The notes beneath the pieces were generated by a model, which saw nothing but the letters and a program-made list of their open reading frames with translations, had not been told where the DNA came from and did no database searches. Shown one piece after another: positions 1-5,269 of a stretch of DNA of 5,269 nt (position 1 is the stretch's first letter; each line of letters starts with the position of its first letter). The stretch covers positions 1-5,269 of the forward strand of contig CANGRN010000140.1 in assembly GCA_947455695.1 (NCBI GenBank), written 5' to 3'. This stretch comes from Alphaproteobacteria bacterium (GTDB lineage: Bacteria > Pseudomonadota > Alphaproteobacteria > Micropepsales > Micropepsaceae). The position numbers were made by a program, and so were the translations under genes.

Positions 1-951
1 GAACTGGCGGACCGGATCGGTCATGCCAAGGCGGCGCGCGCCTGGCGCAGGTCATACGCCGCCACCCAGGCGCTGATCGCCCTGGTACAAGACCAGAAGA
101 TCGCCTGCGACCTGGAAGCACGTTCGGCGCTGTACCTGACCGGCAACGAGATGGGCGCGCGCGGCATGGAACGGGAAGCCCGTGCCCGAACCCGCGCCGG
201 GCTGGCGTGTGAATTCCTGATCGCCCGCAACTTGAAAGCGCGGTTCGGTGTGTATCGCACCGGCGCCATCTTCAGTGAAGGCGCGGCGGTGGCCGATCCG
301 GTCGCACTGGCGCGCGGATTGCTGCGCAAGGCACGGATGAGGGGCGCGAAGATCTATGCGCCCTGCGAAGTGCAGGGCGTGCTGGCGGCGCGTTCCGGCG
401 TGGTGCTGGATGCCGGTGGCTGGCTGGTGGAAGCCAGGGCGGCGGTGTTCTGCACCGGCTATGAAGCGCTGAAGGGCGTGCCGACCAGGGGCACCAAGAT
501 TACCTCGAGCTGGGCGGCGGCCACCGCACCCCGCGCCGACTATCCCGGCTGGCTGGACCAGACTTTGGTGTGGGAAGCGGCCAACCCCTACCTCTACATG
601 CGCACCGGCGCGGCCGGGCAATTGATCGTGGGCGGCGAGGATGCCGATCTGGACAGTCCCAGCTATCGCGCCGGCACGCTTGGCATCAAGGCAAGGACGC
701 TGGCGCAGAAGACAAGCCGGTTGGTGCCGGGCCTCAAACCCAGATGGACCCATCGCTGGGCCGGCGCCTTTGGCGAAAGCAGCGACGGGCTTCCCATCAT
801 CGATGCGGTGCCCGGCATGCCGCATTGCTTCACGGTGATGGGCTTTGGCGGCAACGGCACGATCTATTCCATGATCGCGGCGCAGTTGATGCCGGGCCTG
901 ATCAGGGGTCGCGCGGCGCGGGATGCCGAACTGTTCGCGTTCCGGACCTAG
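1..951 (+). CDS. FAD-dependent oxidoreductase, DAO family (5'-truncated)
   Basis: This is the C-terminal part of a D-amino-acid-oxidase-type flavoprotein. The frame is open from base 1 to the TAG at 949-951 and gives 316 visible residues; the start and the N-terminal GxGxxG dinucleotide fold lie outside the window. Visible family marks are the DPVALARGLLRKA segment (99-111), which leads into the second FAD-contact region, the strand AVFCTGYEAL (148-157) that follows the buried FAD-binding strands, and the C-terminal FAD-closing block DGLPIIDAVPGMP (262-274) followed by GFGGNGTIYSMIAAQLM (281-297). Family members oxidise an amine or amino acid with FAD and reduce oxygen or an electron carrier. 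The substrate cannot be told from this part. No transmembrane segment is visible, so it is probably cytosolic. It converges on a small minus-strand gene. The family call is firm; the specific activity is unknown. Confidence 0.9.
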   Translation, partial: ELADRIGHAKAARAWRRSYAATQALIALVQDQKIACDLEARSALYLTGNEMGARGMEREARARTRAGLACEFLIARNLKARFGVYRTGAIFSEGAAVADPVALARGLLRKARMRGAKIYAPCEVQGVLAARSGVVLDAGGWLVEARAAVFCTGYEALKGVPTRGTKITSSWAAATAPRADYPGWLDQTLVWEAANPYLYMRTGAAGQLIVGGEDADLDSPSYRAGTLGIKARTLAQKTSRLVPGLKPRWTHRWAGAFGESSDGLPIIDAVPGMPHCFTVMGFGGNGTIYSMIAAQLMPGLIRGRAARDAELFAFRT

Positions 952-1106
952 GCGGCGGGGGCGGCCAGGATGAGCTGCTCCTGCAGCAATCCCGCAAGCC
1001 ATGTGCGGCGGCCCACGTCTTTTTCCAGATCCAGCGCATAGCGCAGCCGGGCAATATTGCCGTGCGTGATCCACTCGGCATGCGTCTGGGCGATGGTTTT
1101 TTCCAT
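948..1106 (-). CDS. Small hypothetical protein, 52 aa
   Basis: I do not recognise a named family. The predicted product is charged and largely helical, with the core HGNIARLRYALDLEKD (15-30) followed by RRTWLAGLLQEQ (33-44). The NIARxR...RR...L..E layout resembles short alphaproteobacterial hypothetical proteins, but that is an impression from pattern, not a search. The ATG at 1104-1106 is chosen because the longer in-frame reading (up to 1244) would run through the lipoprotein gene in another frame. The Shine-Dalgarno is poor, and a TTG one codon earlier is possible. The stop is TAG at 948-950, inside the CTAG that also holds the oxidoreductase stop, so the two genes overlap by 3 bases tail to tail. 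It lies 55 bp downstream of the lipoprotein gene on the same strand and may share its transcript. Confidence 0.5.
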   Translation of the reverse strand: MEKTIAQTHAEWITHGNIARLRYALDLEKDVGRRTWLAGLLQEQLILAAPAA

Positions 1107-1161
1107 CAAACGACCGTGGGCCCCGGACCTTGCTGACCCGTTAAGATCGGGAAGCGATACT

Positions 1162-1293
1162 TCAGCACTTGCCCCAATCGTGCTGCTCTCCGTCATTGGG
1201 AGATCGGGGATCGCAGATGGTTGGTGGATGGGCGCATCCCGCAAGGGCCATCAAGGCGAGCGCGAAGAGAGCGGCGGATACAGCGGCTCTCAT
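1162..1293 (-). CDS. Small predicted lipoprotein, 43 aa
   Basis: A 43-codon reading frame starts at ATG 1291-1293 and ends at TGA 1162-1164. Residues 1-20 form a textbook lipoprotein signal: a charged N terminus (MRAAV), a hydrophobic core (ALFALALMAL) and the lipobox L17-A18-G19-C20. Processing by signal peptidase II would leave a 24-residue lipidated peptide beginning CAHPP, with two more cysteines at 27 and 43 (the last residue) and a DWGKC end. The residue after Cys20 is Ala, not the Asp that favours inner-membrane retention in enterics, so export to the outer membrane is possible. An AAGG lies 7 bases before the ATG. Codon use (AGA, GTA, TCT, CGA) is less GC-biased than in the neighbours. 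It lies divergent to rplM, and its presumed promoter overlaps a perfect palindrome. The function is unknown. Chance occurrence is possible at this length, but lipobox plus Shine-Dalgarno plus promoter argue for a gene. Confidence 0.68.
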   Translation of the reverse strand: MRAAVSAALFALALMALAGCAHPPTICDPRSPNDGEQHDWGKC

Positions 1294-1406
1294 CGTTGGG
1301 CCTTGGCTTTGCTGGGCTTGGGACTTGTCATTGGCTCGGCCTTGGGCGTGAAGGGCTAGTCGAACCCCCTAATGGGCGGTACGGCAAGTGTAACGTCGCC
1401 CCAAAT

Positions 1407-1428
1407 ATGCGGTATTATAATACCGCAT
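1407..1428. promoter_or_regulatory. Perfect 22-bp palindrome, candidate operator
   Basis: The half-site ATGCGGTATTA (1407-1417) is followed directly by its exact reverse complement (1418-1428), with no loop. That favours a DNA site for a dimeric regulator over an RNA hairpin. The core is AT-only with GC flanks, and it overlaps the -10 element of the minus-strand promoter. I cannot assign it to a regulator with confidence: it does not match CIRCE, LexA, the FNR-type TTGAT/ATCAA box or the Irr box as I know them. Confidence 0.65.
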
Positions 1429-1445
1429 CGGAAAAACCCAGTCAT
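1417..1445 (-). promoter_or_regulatory. Candidate sigma-70 promoter for the small lipoprotein
   Basis: Read on the minus strand, ATGACT (1440-1445) matches the -35 consensus at 4 of 6 positions. It is separated by 17 bases from TATTAT (1417-1422), which matches the -10 at 5 of 6. The start site would fall near 1410, giving a leader of about 115 bases before the ATG at 1293. The -10 lies inside the 22-bp palindrome, so a bound protein would block the polymerase. Confidence 0.45.
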
Positions 1446-1458
1446 TTCCACTATTTTG

Positions 1459-1487
1459 TTGACCTTGGGGCGCCCGATCCGTACAAG
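1459..1487 (+). promoter_or_regulatory. Candidate sigma-70 promoter of rplM-rpsI
   Basis: TTGACC (1459-1464, 5 of 6 to consensus) is followed by a 17-base spacer and TACAAG (1482-1487, 4 of 6). The predicted start near 1494 leaves a leader of only about 20 bases before the rplM ATG at 1515, with GAGA (1504-1507) as the Shine-Dalgarno. Such a short leader leaves no room for a structured ribosomal-protein autoregulatory element. Confidence 0.6.
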
Positions 1488-1514
1488 CCGCCCAGAAATC
1501 ACTGAGATACCGCC

Positions 1515-1991
1515 ATGAAAACCTACTCGGCGAAAGCCTCCGAGATCCAAAAGAAGTGGGTCGTGATCGACGCCACCGGCCTGGTCGTCGGCCGCCTGGC
1601 CTCGATCATCGCCATGCGCCTGCGCGGCAAGCACAAGGTCACCTACACCCCGCACATGGACTGCGGCGACAACATCATCGTCATCAACGCGGCCAAGGTC
1701 GTGCTGACCGGCAACAAGCTGAAGAACAAGATGTACTACCACCACACCGGTTACATCGGTGGCATCAAGGAACGCAGCGCCGGCGCCATCATGGCGGGCA
1801 AGTTCCCCGAGCGCATCCTGGAAAAGGCCGTTGAACGCATGGTGCCGCGCGGTCCGCTGGGCCGCCGCCAGATGTCCAACCTGCGCGTCTATGCCGGCAG
1901 CGAGCATCCGCATGAGGCCCAGCAGGCCGAAGTGCTGGACGTCGCCGCCATGAACCCCAAGAACACCCAGTACAAGACGAAGGCAGCTTAA
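1515..1991 (+). CDS. rplM: 50S ribosomal protein L13
   Basis: L13 is an early-assembling protein of the large ribosomal subunit that binds 23S rRNA. The 158-residue product is close to the usual alphaproteobacterial length and covers the whole fold: the N-terminal [16 protein letters not shown] (15-30), [16 protein letters not shown] (44-59), HHTGYIGG (76-83), the L13 signature region [20 protein letters not shown] (109-128), and the [11 protein letters not shown] block (129-139). The start is set by GAGA 7 bases upstream and by the MKTYSAK opening common in this group. It is the first gene of the rplM-rpsI pair, the conserved order in bacteria, and the stop TAA is one base before the rpsI start. 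Nothing in it departs from the family. Confidence 0.98.
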   Translation: MKTYSAKASEIQKKWVVIDATGLVVGRLASIIAMRLRGKHKVTYTPHMDCGDNIIVINAAKVVLTGNKLKNKMYYHHTGYIGGIKERSAGAIMAGKFPERILEKAVERMVPRGPLGRRQMSNLRVYAGSEHPHEAQQAEVLDVAAMNPKNTQYKTKAA

Positions 1992-1992
1992 G

Positions 1993-2481
1993 ATGGCCGA
2001 AGAAAACAAGTTCACCGAACTCAAGACCACGCTGATAAAGGCGCGTACCGCCGAAGCCGTGGACCCGTCCAAGATCGACAGCAAGCGCGACTCCAAGGGC
2101 CGCGCCTATGCCACCGGCCGCCGCAAGGAATCGGTCGCCCGCGTCTGGATCAAGCCGGGCACCGGCAAGATCACCGTCAATGGCCGCGACGAGACCGTCT
2201 ATTTCGCCCGCCCCGTTCTGCGCATGATCCTTCGCCAGCCGCTGATCGCGGCCGGCCGTGATGGCCAGTTCGACGTGGTCGTCACCGTCAATGGCGGCGG
2301 TCTTTCCGGCCAGGCCGGCGCCGTGCGTCACGGCATCAGCCGCGCGCTGGTCAACTACGAACCCACCCTGCGTCCGGTGCTGAAGCCCGGCGGCTTCCTC
2401 ACCCGCGATCCGCGCGCCGTGGAACGCAAGAAGTATGGCCGCCCGAAGGCGCGCCGCAGCTTCCAGTTCTCCAAGCGCTAA
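1993..2481 (+). CDS. rpsI: 30S ribosomal protein S9
   Basis: S9 belongs to the head of the small ribosomal subunit; its basic C-terminal tail reaches the anticodon stem-loop of the P-site tRNA. The 162-residue product has an N-terminal extension of about 35 charged residues, usual in alphaproteobacteria, then [20 protein letters not shown] (39-58), the S9 signature [19 protein letters not shown] (101-119), and the conserved end [17 protein letters not shown] (146-162), including the terminal Arg that contacts tRNA. The start lies one base after the rplM stop, with AAGG at 1980-1983 inside the end of rplM as Shine-Dalgarno, so translation of the two is probably coupled. An intrinsic terminator follows 21 bases after the stop. 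Confidence 0.98.
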   Translation: MAEENKFTELKTTLIKARTAEAVDPSKIDSKRDSKGRAYATGRRKESVARVWIKPGTGKITVNGRDETVYFARPVLRMILRQPLIAAGRDGQFDVVVTVNGGGLSGQAGAVRHGISRALVNYEPTLRPVLKPGGFLTRDPRAVERKKYGRPKARRSFQFSKR

Positions 2482-2502
2482 GCGCTGCGAACAGCAAATG
2501 CG

Positions 2503-2536
2503 AAAACGGCGGCCCGCAAGGCCGCCGTTTTTGTTT
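2503..2536 (+). terminator. Intrinsic terminator of rplM-rpsI
   Basis: A 12-bp perfect stem (2503-2514 with 2520-2531), GGCGGCC/GGCCGCC at the core, closes a 5-base CGCAA loop. It runs into TTTTTGTTT. It starts 21 bases after the rpsI stop and is a very strong rho-independent terminator. Confidence 0.92.
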
Positions 2537-2586
2537 GGTGCCGGGTGCTGATGCCGCTCGGCCAAGCTCGCGGCGTCGTCTCGCTC

Positions 2587-2609
2587 AAAAAGGTCCACCG
2601 GACCTTTTT
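2587..2609 (-). terminator. Bidirectional intrinsic terminator (DUF805 gene)
   Basis: AAAAAGGTCC (2587-2596) and GGACCTTTTT (2600-2609) form a perfect 10-bp stem with a 3-base loop. On the minus strand it begins 12 bases after the DUF805 stop and ends in five Ts. On the + strand it also ends in five Ts and would act as a backup for rpsI. The symmetry fits a terminator between convergent genes. Confidence 0.75.
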
Positions 2610-2621
2610 GTTCACCATCGC

Positions 2622-3125
2622 CTACGGCGAGGGTGAAACGCGTGCCGACGGATCGAACGCCGGCGGCGGCGGGCCATAGGCATTGGGCAACGGATCGCCC
2701 GGCTGGCACCAGAAATAGATCAGCACCACCGACACCACCAGCAGCGCAAGGCTGATCAATCCGCTGAGCGCCAGCGCCGGTCCCAGGAACAGCAAACCCG
2801 TCGACATGGCGCCCAGCAGGGTGATCGCCGCGAACAGTTGCGAGATGAAGGCCACGATGATGAAGGCCCACACGATCTTGCCGTCACGTCCGGTGTCCTG
2901 CAGCCGGCGCGCGCCCATGCCGGCGGACGGCAGCAGCATGGCGAGATTGTAGAGCGCCACCAGGGGCAGGAAGACCGCCGCCTGCACAACCATCAATCCG
3001 ATGGCGATGACGATATTGGCCAGCACGAAGTACCAGAACTGGGCCCGGCCCACCCGGCCGTTCATGTCGAAATAATGCTCGGTGACCGTGCGGCGGAAAT
3101 TGTCCCAAATGGCTTGCACATCCAT
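2622..3125 (-). CDS. DUF805 family inner-membrane protein
   Basis: A 167-residue integral membrane protein. Family marks: a soluble N-terminal helix leading to NGRVGRAQFWYFVLAN (22-37), where the RxxRxxFWyF pattern opens DUF805; the loop motif GARRLQDTGRDG (71-82), this family's ARRLHDTGRSG; and the C-terminal motif GDPLPNAYGPPPP (143-155), matching the usual pGxxxxNxYGpxP. Hydrophobic stretches at about 30-66 and 85-139 would make four membrane segments. The biochemical role of DUF805 is not established, and the sequence adds no substrate hint. The ATG at 3123-3125 is chosen because AGGGGG (3133-3138) sits 7 bases upstream. A longer frame to 3257 exists, but its extra 44 residues are not membrane-protein-like and cross the intergenic region. 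The tail after residue 155 is proline-rich. It is divergent from argC and convergent with rpsI. Confidence 0.9.
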   Translation of the reverse strand: MDVQAIWDNFRRTVTEHYFDMNGRVGRAQFWYFVLANIVIAIGLMVVQAAVFLPLVALYNLAMLLPSAGMGARRLQDTGRDGKIVWAFIIVAFISQLFAAITLLGAMSTGLLFLGPALALSGLISLALLVVSVVLIYFWCQPGDPLPNAYGPPPPAFDPSARVSPSP

Positions 3126-3141
3126 GACGCTACCCCCTGTG

Positions 3142-3178
3142 TAGGCCGCGCCTCTGGCGTATGTGGCCGCGCGGCCTA
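3142..3178 (-). promoter_or_regulatory. GC-rich inverted repeat upstream of the DUF805 gene
   Basis: TAGGCCGCGC (3142-3151) is the exact reverse complement of 3169-3178. The two arms are separated by 17 bases. The inner arm ends 4 bases from the AGGGGG Shine-Dalgarno of the DUF805 gene. If the minus-strand transcript starts above 3178, this would fold as a stable 10-bp leader hairpin; otherwise it could be a protein-binding site. The right arm overlaps a second 12-bp palindrome (GGCCGCGCGGCC, 3165-3176), so two foldings compete. Confidence 0.4.
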
Positions 3179-3266
3179 TATACCCCTGCGTACGGCGCAG
3201 GACCGTGCCAGGAAATCGACAGGCCCCTGGAAGAGCCAAATCAGCTAAAAGCCACATGTCCTTGGT

Positions 3267-3278
3267 GTCAATGTTGAC
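3267..3278. promoter_or_regulatory. Short inverted repeat before argC
   Basis: GTCAA (3267-3271) and TTGAC (3274-3278) are exact inverted copies around a TG. They lie 10 bases before the argC start. Each arm also reads as a -35-like TTGAC on one strand (TTGACA on the minus strand), but I find no convincing -10 at the right distance on either strand. It could be an operator for argC or chance. Confidence 0.25.
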
Positions 3279-3288
3279 GGTAAATCAG

Positions 3289-4242
3289 ATGAGCAAGCAG
3301 GCAAAAATCTTCATAGACGGCGCCGCCGGTACCACCGGGCTGGAAATCCGCGAGCGGCTGGCCGGCCGCGCGGACCTGTCGCTGATCGTGCTGCCCGAGG
3401 CGCAGCGCAAGGATCCGGCTGCCCGCAAGGCGGCGCTGAACAATGCCGATGTGGTGATCCTGTGCCTGCCGGACGAAGCGGCGCGCGAGGCGGTCAGCCT
3501 GATCGACAATCCCGAAGTGCGGGTGATCGATGCGTCCACCGCGCACCGCGTCGCCGATGGCTGGACCTATGGTTTCCCGGAACTGGAGCCCGATGGCTAT
3601 GCGCGCATCGCGTCGGCCAAGCGGGTCAGCAATCCGGGCTGCTGGGCCACGGGCTTTTTGTCGATCGTAACGCCGCTGGTGCGCGCCGGTCTGGTGCCGG
3701 CCGAGTTTCCCGTCACCGCCAACGGCATCTCCGGCTATTCCGGCGGCGGCAAGGCGATGATCGCGGAGTTCGAGGACAAGTCGGCTGCCACCTATACCGA
3801 AAGCGTGATGCACATCTATGCGCTCGGCCTGACGCACAAGCATATCCCGGAGATGACCAAACATTCGGGCCTGGCGCATCCGCCCTTGTTCGAGCCCAGC
3901 GTGGGCCGCTTCTTCCGCGGCATGCTGGTGGAAGTTCCGCTGCAGCTTTGGGCGCTGCCCGGCAAGCCGGCGCCGCGCGACATCCATGCCGCGCTGGTCA
4001 AGGCTTATCCCGAACGCCCGCTGGTCAAGGTGGCGTCGCTGGAAGATGCCGCCGCGGTCAAGACCCTGGATGCGGAAATCCTGGCCGGCAGCAACGGGCT
4101 GACCCTGTATGTCTTCGGCAATGAAAAGGCCGGGCAGGCGCGGGTGGTCGCGGCGTTCGACAATCTGGGCAAGGGCGCCAGCGGTGCTGCAGTGCAGAAC
4201 CTGAACATCATGGTTGGTTTGCCGGAGACCACGGGCCTTTAG
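3289..4242 (+). CDS. argC: N-acetyl-gamma-glutamyl-phosphate reductase, short form
   Basis: ArgC reduces N-acetyl-gamma-glutamyl phosphate to N-acetylglutamate semialdehyde with NADPH, the third step of arginine biosynthesis, in the cytosol. The 317-residue product has the N-terminal nucleotide-binding turn FIDGAAGTTGLEIRERL (8-24), the region VVILCLPDEAA (55-65), the active-site motif SNPGCWATG (114-122) with the acylated cysteine C118, the conserved THKHIPEM (182-189) supplying the catalytic His, and the C-terminal FDNLGKGASGAAVQNLNIMVG (290-310). The length of about 317 and the sequence style fit the shorter ArgC subfamily rather than the roughly 345-residue form. The start MSKQAKIF is preferred because the fold begins at residue 6; upstream in-frame ATGs (for example 3271) exist, and the Shine-Dalgarno (GACGG, 3276-3280) is only fair. 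Position after rplM-rpsI is common in alphaproteobacteria. A PDZ protein gene follows after 19 bases. Confidence 0.95.
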   Translation: MSKQAKIFIDGAAGTTGLEIRERLAGRADLSLIVLPEAQRKDPAARKAALNNADVVILCLPDEAAREAVSLIDNPEVRVIDASTAHRVADGWTYGFPELEPDGYARIASAKRVSNPGCWATGFLSIVTPLVRAGLVPAEFPVTANGISGYSGGGKAMIAEFEDKSAATYTESVMHIYALGLTHKHIPEMTKHSGLAHPPLFEPSVGRFFRGMLVEVPLQLWALPGKPAPRDIHAALVKAYPERPLVKVASLEDAAAVKTLDAEILAGSNGLTLYVFGNEKAGQARVVAAFDNLGKGASGAAVQNLNIMVGLPETTGL

Positions 4243-4255
4243 TTTGTGCTAAAGG
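4236..4255 (+). promoter_or_regulatory. Hairpin spanning argC stop and next Shine-Dalgarno
   Basis: CCTTTAG (4236-4242) and CTAAAGG (4249-4255) pair perfectly over 7 bp with a 6-base loop. The left arm contains the argC TAG stop (4240-4242), and the right arm enters the GGGGA Shine-Dalgarno (4254-4258) of the next gene. A ribosome finishing argC would melt it, which fits translational coupling. There is no U-tract, so it is not a terminator. Confidence 0.5.
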
Positions 4256-4261
4256 GGACGG

Positions 4262-5269
4262 ATGGGCTTCAAAGGCATCATCGTCTCGGTCGCTGTCGGG
4301 CTGGTGCTGTTTGCCGGTGTGGTGCTGCACGCCATTCACCGCACGCCCAAGCCGCGCGGCTTTTCGGGACTGCAATTCTCTGCCCTGTCGCCGTCCGCGT
4401 CCGCCCGCACGCCCTTGCTGGCGCGGGGCGGCGCCGAGATCGCGGCGGTGCTGGACGACAGCCCGGCCGACAAGGCCAAGATCCAACCCGGTGAAGTGGT
4501 GTCGGCCATTGACGGCGTTTCCATCCAGTCGGCGCGCCAGGCATCCGATCTGGTCCGCAGGCACGTCGCGGGCGACCGCATCACGCTTACCCTGTACGAC
4601 ATCACCAAGGGCGAAGTGCATCCGCGCGATGTGTCCCTGACCTTCGACGCCGCCCCGCCGGTGGGCAAGAAATTTTCCGTTCGTCCGCCGCGCACCCTGG
4701 CCAAGGAAATCTTCGCGCAGCCCTTCCCGGCGGCCCATGCATCCTGGTCACGGCGCATCTATCTGGGTCCGACCATCCGGCCCTTGGCGTTGAGCGGATT
4801 GGGGGCAGGGCAGTGCAACGCCTTCGCACCCGAATTGTGGCGGGTGGCGGCCCATGCGCCCGACAATTCGCTGTTCCATGTCATGGCCAATGAGAGCTTT
4901 GCCCATGCCATCTACAAGACCGCGCAACTGAACGGCGCGACGCCCGACGCTTTCCTGTCGGATTTCATTCAGACAAGCTTCGGCGCGCCGGTAGTGATGA
5001 CACCGCCGCAGACCCGGCCGTTCGGTTTCGTGGTGCGCGACTTCGGCAACAACAAGGGCGGCGCGGGCTTTGTGCTGTACCGCGTCACCGGCAATCGCAT
5101 CGCGCTGTGGCTGGCGGCGGTGCCGGGCGGCGATGCCGGCTGGGCCAAGCCGCTGGTGGGCGCGGTCGCGCTGTCCATGCGCTGCGCTTCGCCGGGCGCA
5201 CCGGCCCTGGCGAAGGCTGAACTGGCCGACACCAGCGTCTCGCTTCGCTGCATCCGGGGCGCGTGCGGC
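4262..5269 (+). CDS. Membrane-anchored PDZ-domain protein (3'-truncated)
   Basis: The frame is open from the ATG at 4262-4264 to the right edge, giving 336 residues without a stop. GGGGA (4254-4258) lies 3 bases before the ATG. Residues 4-24 (KGIIVSVAVGLVLFAGVVLHA) form one membrane segment or an uncleaved signal anchor, placing the rest in the periplasm. Residues about 57-128 read as a PDZ domain: GAEIAAVLDDSPADKAKIQPG (57-77) is the usual SPAxxAGLxxGD pattern with Lys-Ile in place of Ala-Gly-Leu, followed by VVSAIDGVSI (79-88) and the helix QASDLVRRHVAGDRITLTLY (93-112). The region from about 140 on is not recognised. It has cysteines at 185, 308, 330 and 335 that could pair in the periplasm. 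No trypsin-like serine-protease motif is seen, so a DegP/HtrA-type protease is unlikely in the visible part. It follows argC by 19 bases and is probably co-transcribed with it. Confidence 0.75.
   Translation, partial: MGFKGIIVSVAVGLVLFAGVVLHAIHRTPKPRGFSGLQFSALSPSASARTPLLARGGAEIAAVLDDSPADKAKIQPGEVVSAIDGVSIQSARQASDLVRRHVAGDRITLTLYDITKGEVHPRDVSLTFDAAPPVGKKFSVRPPRTLAKEIFAQPFPAAHASWSRRIYLGPTIRPLALSGLGAGQCNAFAPELWRVAAHAPDNSLFHVMANESFAHAIYKTAQLNGATPDAFLSDFIQTSFGAPVVMTPPQTRPFGFVVRDFGNNKGGAGFVLYRVTGNRIALWLAAVPGGDAGWAKPLVGAVALSMRCASPGAPALAKAELADTSVSLRCIRGACG

Noticed and set aside
1057..1359. A 100-codon + strand reading frame ending in hydrophobic residues
   Set aside because: It has no good Shine-Dalgarno, lies antisense to the small lipoprotein and the small hypothetical gene, and its composition is that of a shadow frame.
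1340..1372. A GGTTCGA stretch on the minus strand resembling a tRNA T-loop
   Set aside because: The flanking 5-base arms pair at only three positions, and no acceptor, D or anticodon arm can be built around it.
1416..1421. TATAAT on the + strand inside the palindrome as a possible rplM -10
   Set aside because: No -35-like hexamer lies 16-18 bases upstream (the sequence there is near ACGTCG), while TTGACC-17-TACAAG nearer the gene fits much better.
1356..2096. A 246-codon minus-strand frame opposite rplM
   Set aside because: It is the antisense shadow of a clearly real ribosomal protein gene in GC-rich DNA.
1789..2871. A 360-codon minus-strand frame crossing rpsI and both terminators
   Set aside because: It runs through S9, two intrinsic terminators and part of the DUF805 gene, and reads as a low-information GC-rich shadow.
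3216..3251. TCGACA followed by TAAAAG as an argC promoter
   Set aside because: The spacer would be 24 bases, too long for a sigma-70 promoter.

Overview
The window looks like chromosomal DNA of a GC-rich alphaproteobacterium. The main reasons are the order rplM-rpsI followed by a short-form argC, the long N-terminal extension of S9, and strong GC bias at third codon positions. I cannot place it to genus. Most of it is housekeeping or ordinary accessory sequence, and I see no defence system, CRISPR array, transposase, rRNA or tRNA.

Left part (1-1293): the C-terminal 316 residues of a DAO-type FAD-dependent oxidoreductase enter from the left edge on the + strand. They meet a very small minus-strand gene tail to tail, with both stop codons inside one CTAG. 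Upstream of that small gene, also on the minus strand, is an overlooked 43-codon lipoprotein gene with a clean lipobox and Shine-Dalgarno. Between it and rplM (1294-1514) lie two divergent promoter candidates and a perfect 22-bp palindrome that overlaps the -10 of the minus-strand promoter, which suggests a regulated lipoprotein transcript.

Centre (1459-2609): a consensus-like promoter drives rplM (L13) and rpsI (S9), one base apart, and the pair ends in a strong intrinsic terminator. A second, symmetrical terminator serves the converging DUF805 membrane-protein gene (2622-3125, minus strand).

Right part (3126-5269): DUF805 and argC are divergent and share a 163-bp region holding two inverted repeats. 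argC encodes the third enzyme of arginine biosynthesis, in its short form. Nineteen bases after it comes a membrane-anchored PDZ-domain protein that stays open to the right edge. A small hairpin spans the argC stop codon and the Shine-Dalgarno of the PDZ gene, so the two are probably translationally coupled.

The most interesting items are the palindrome with its small lipoprotein, the argC/PDZ junction hairpin, and the PDZ protein, whose C-terminal domain I do not recognise.
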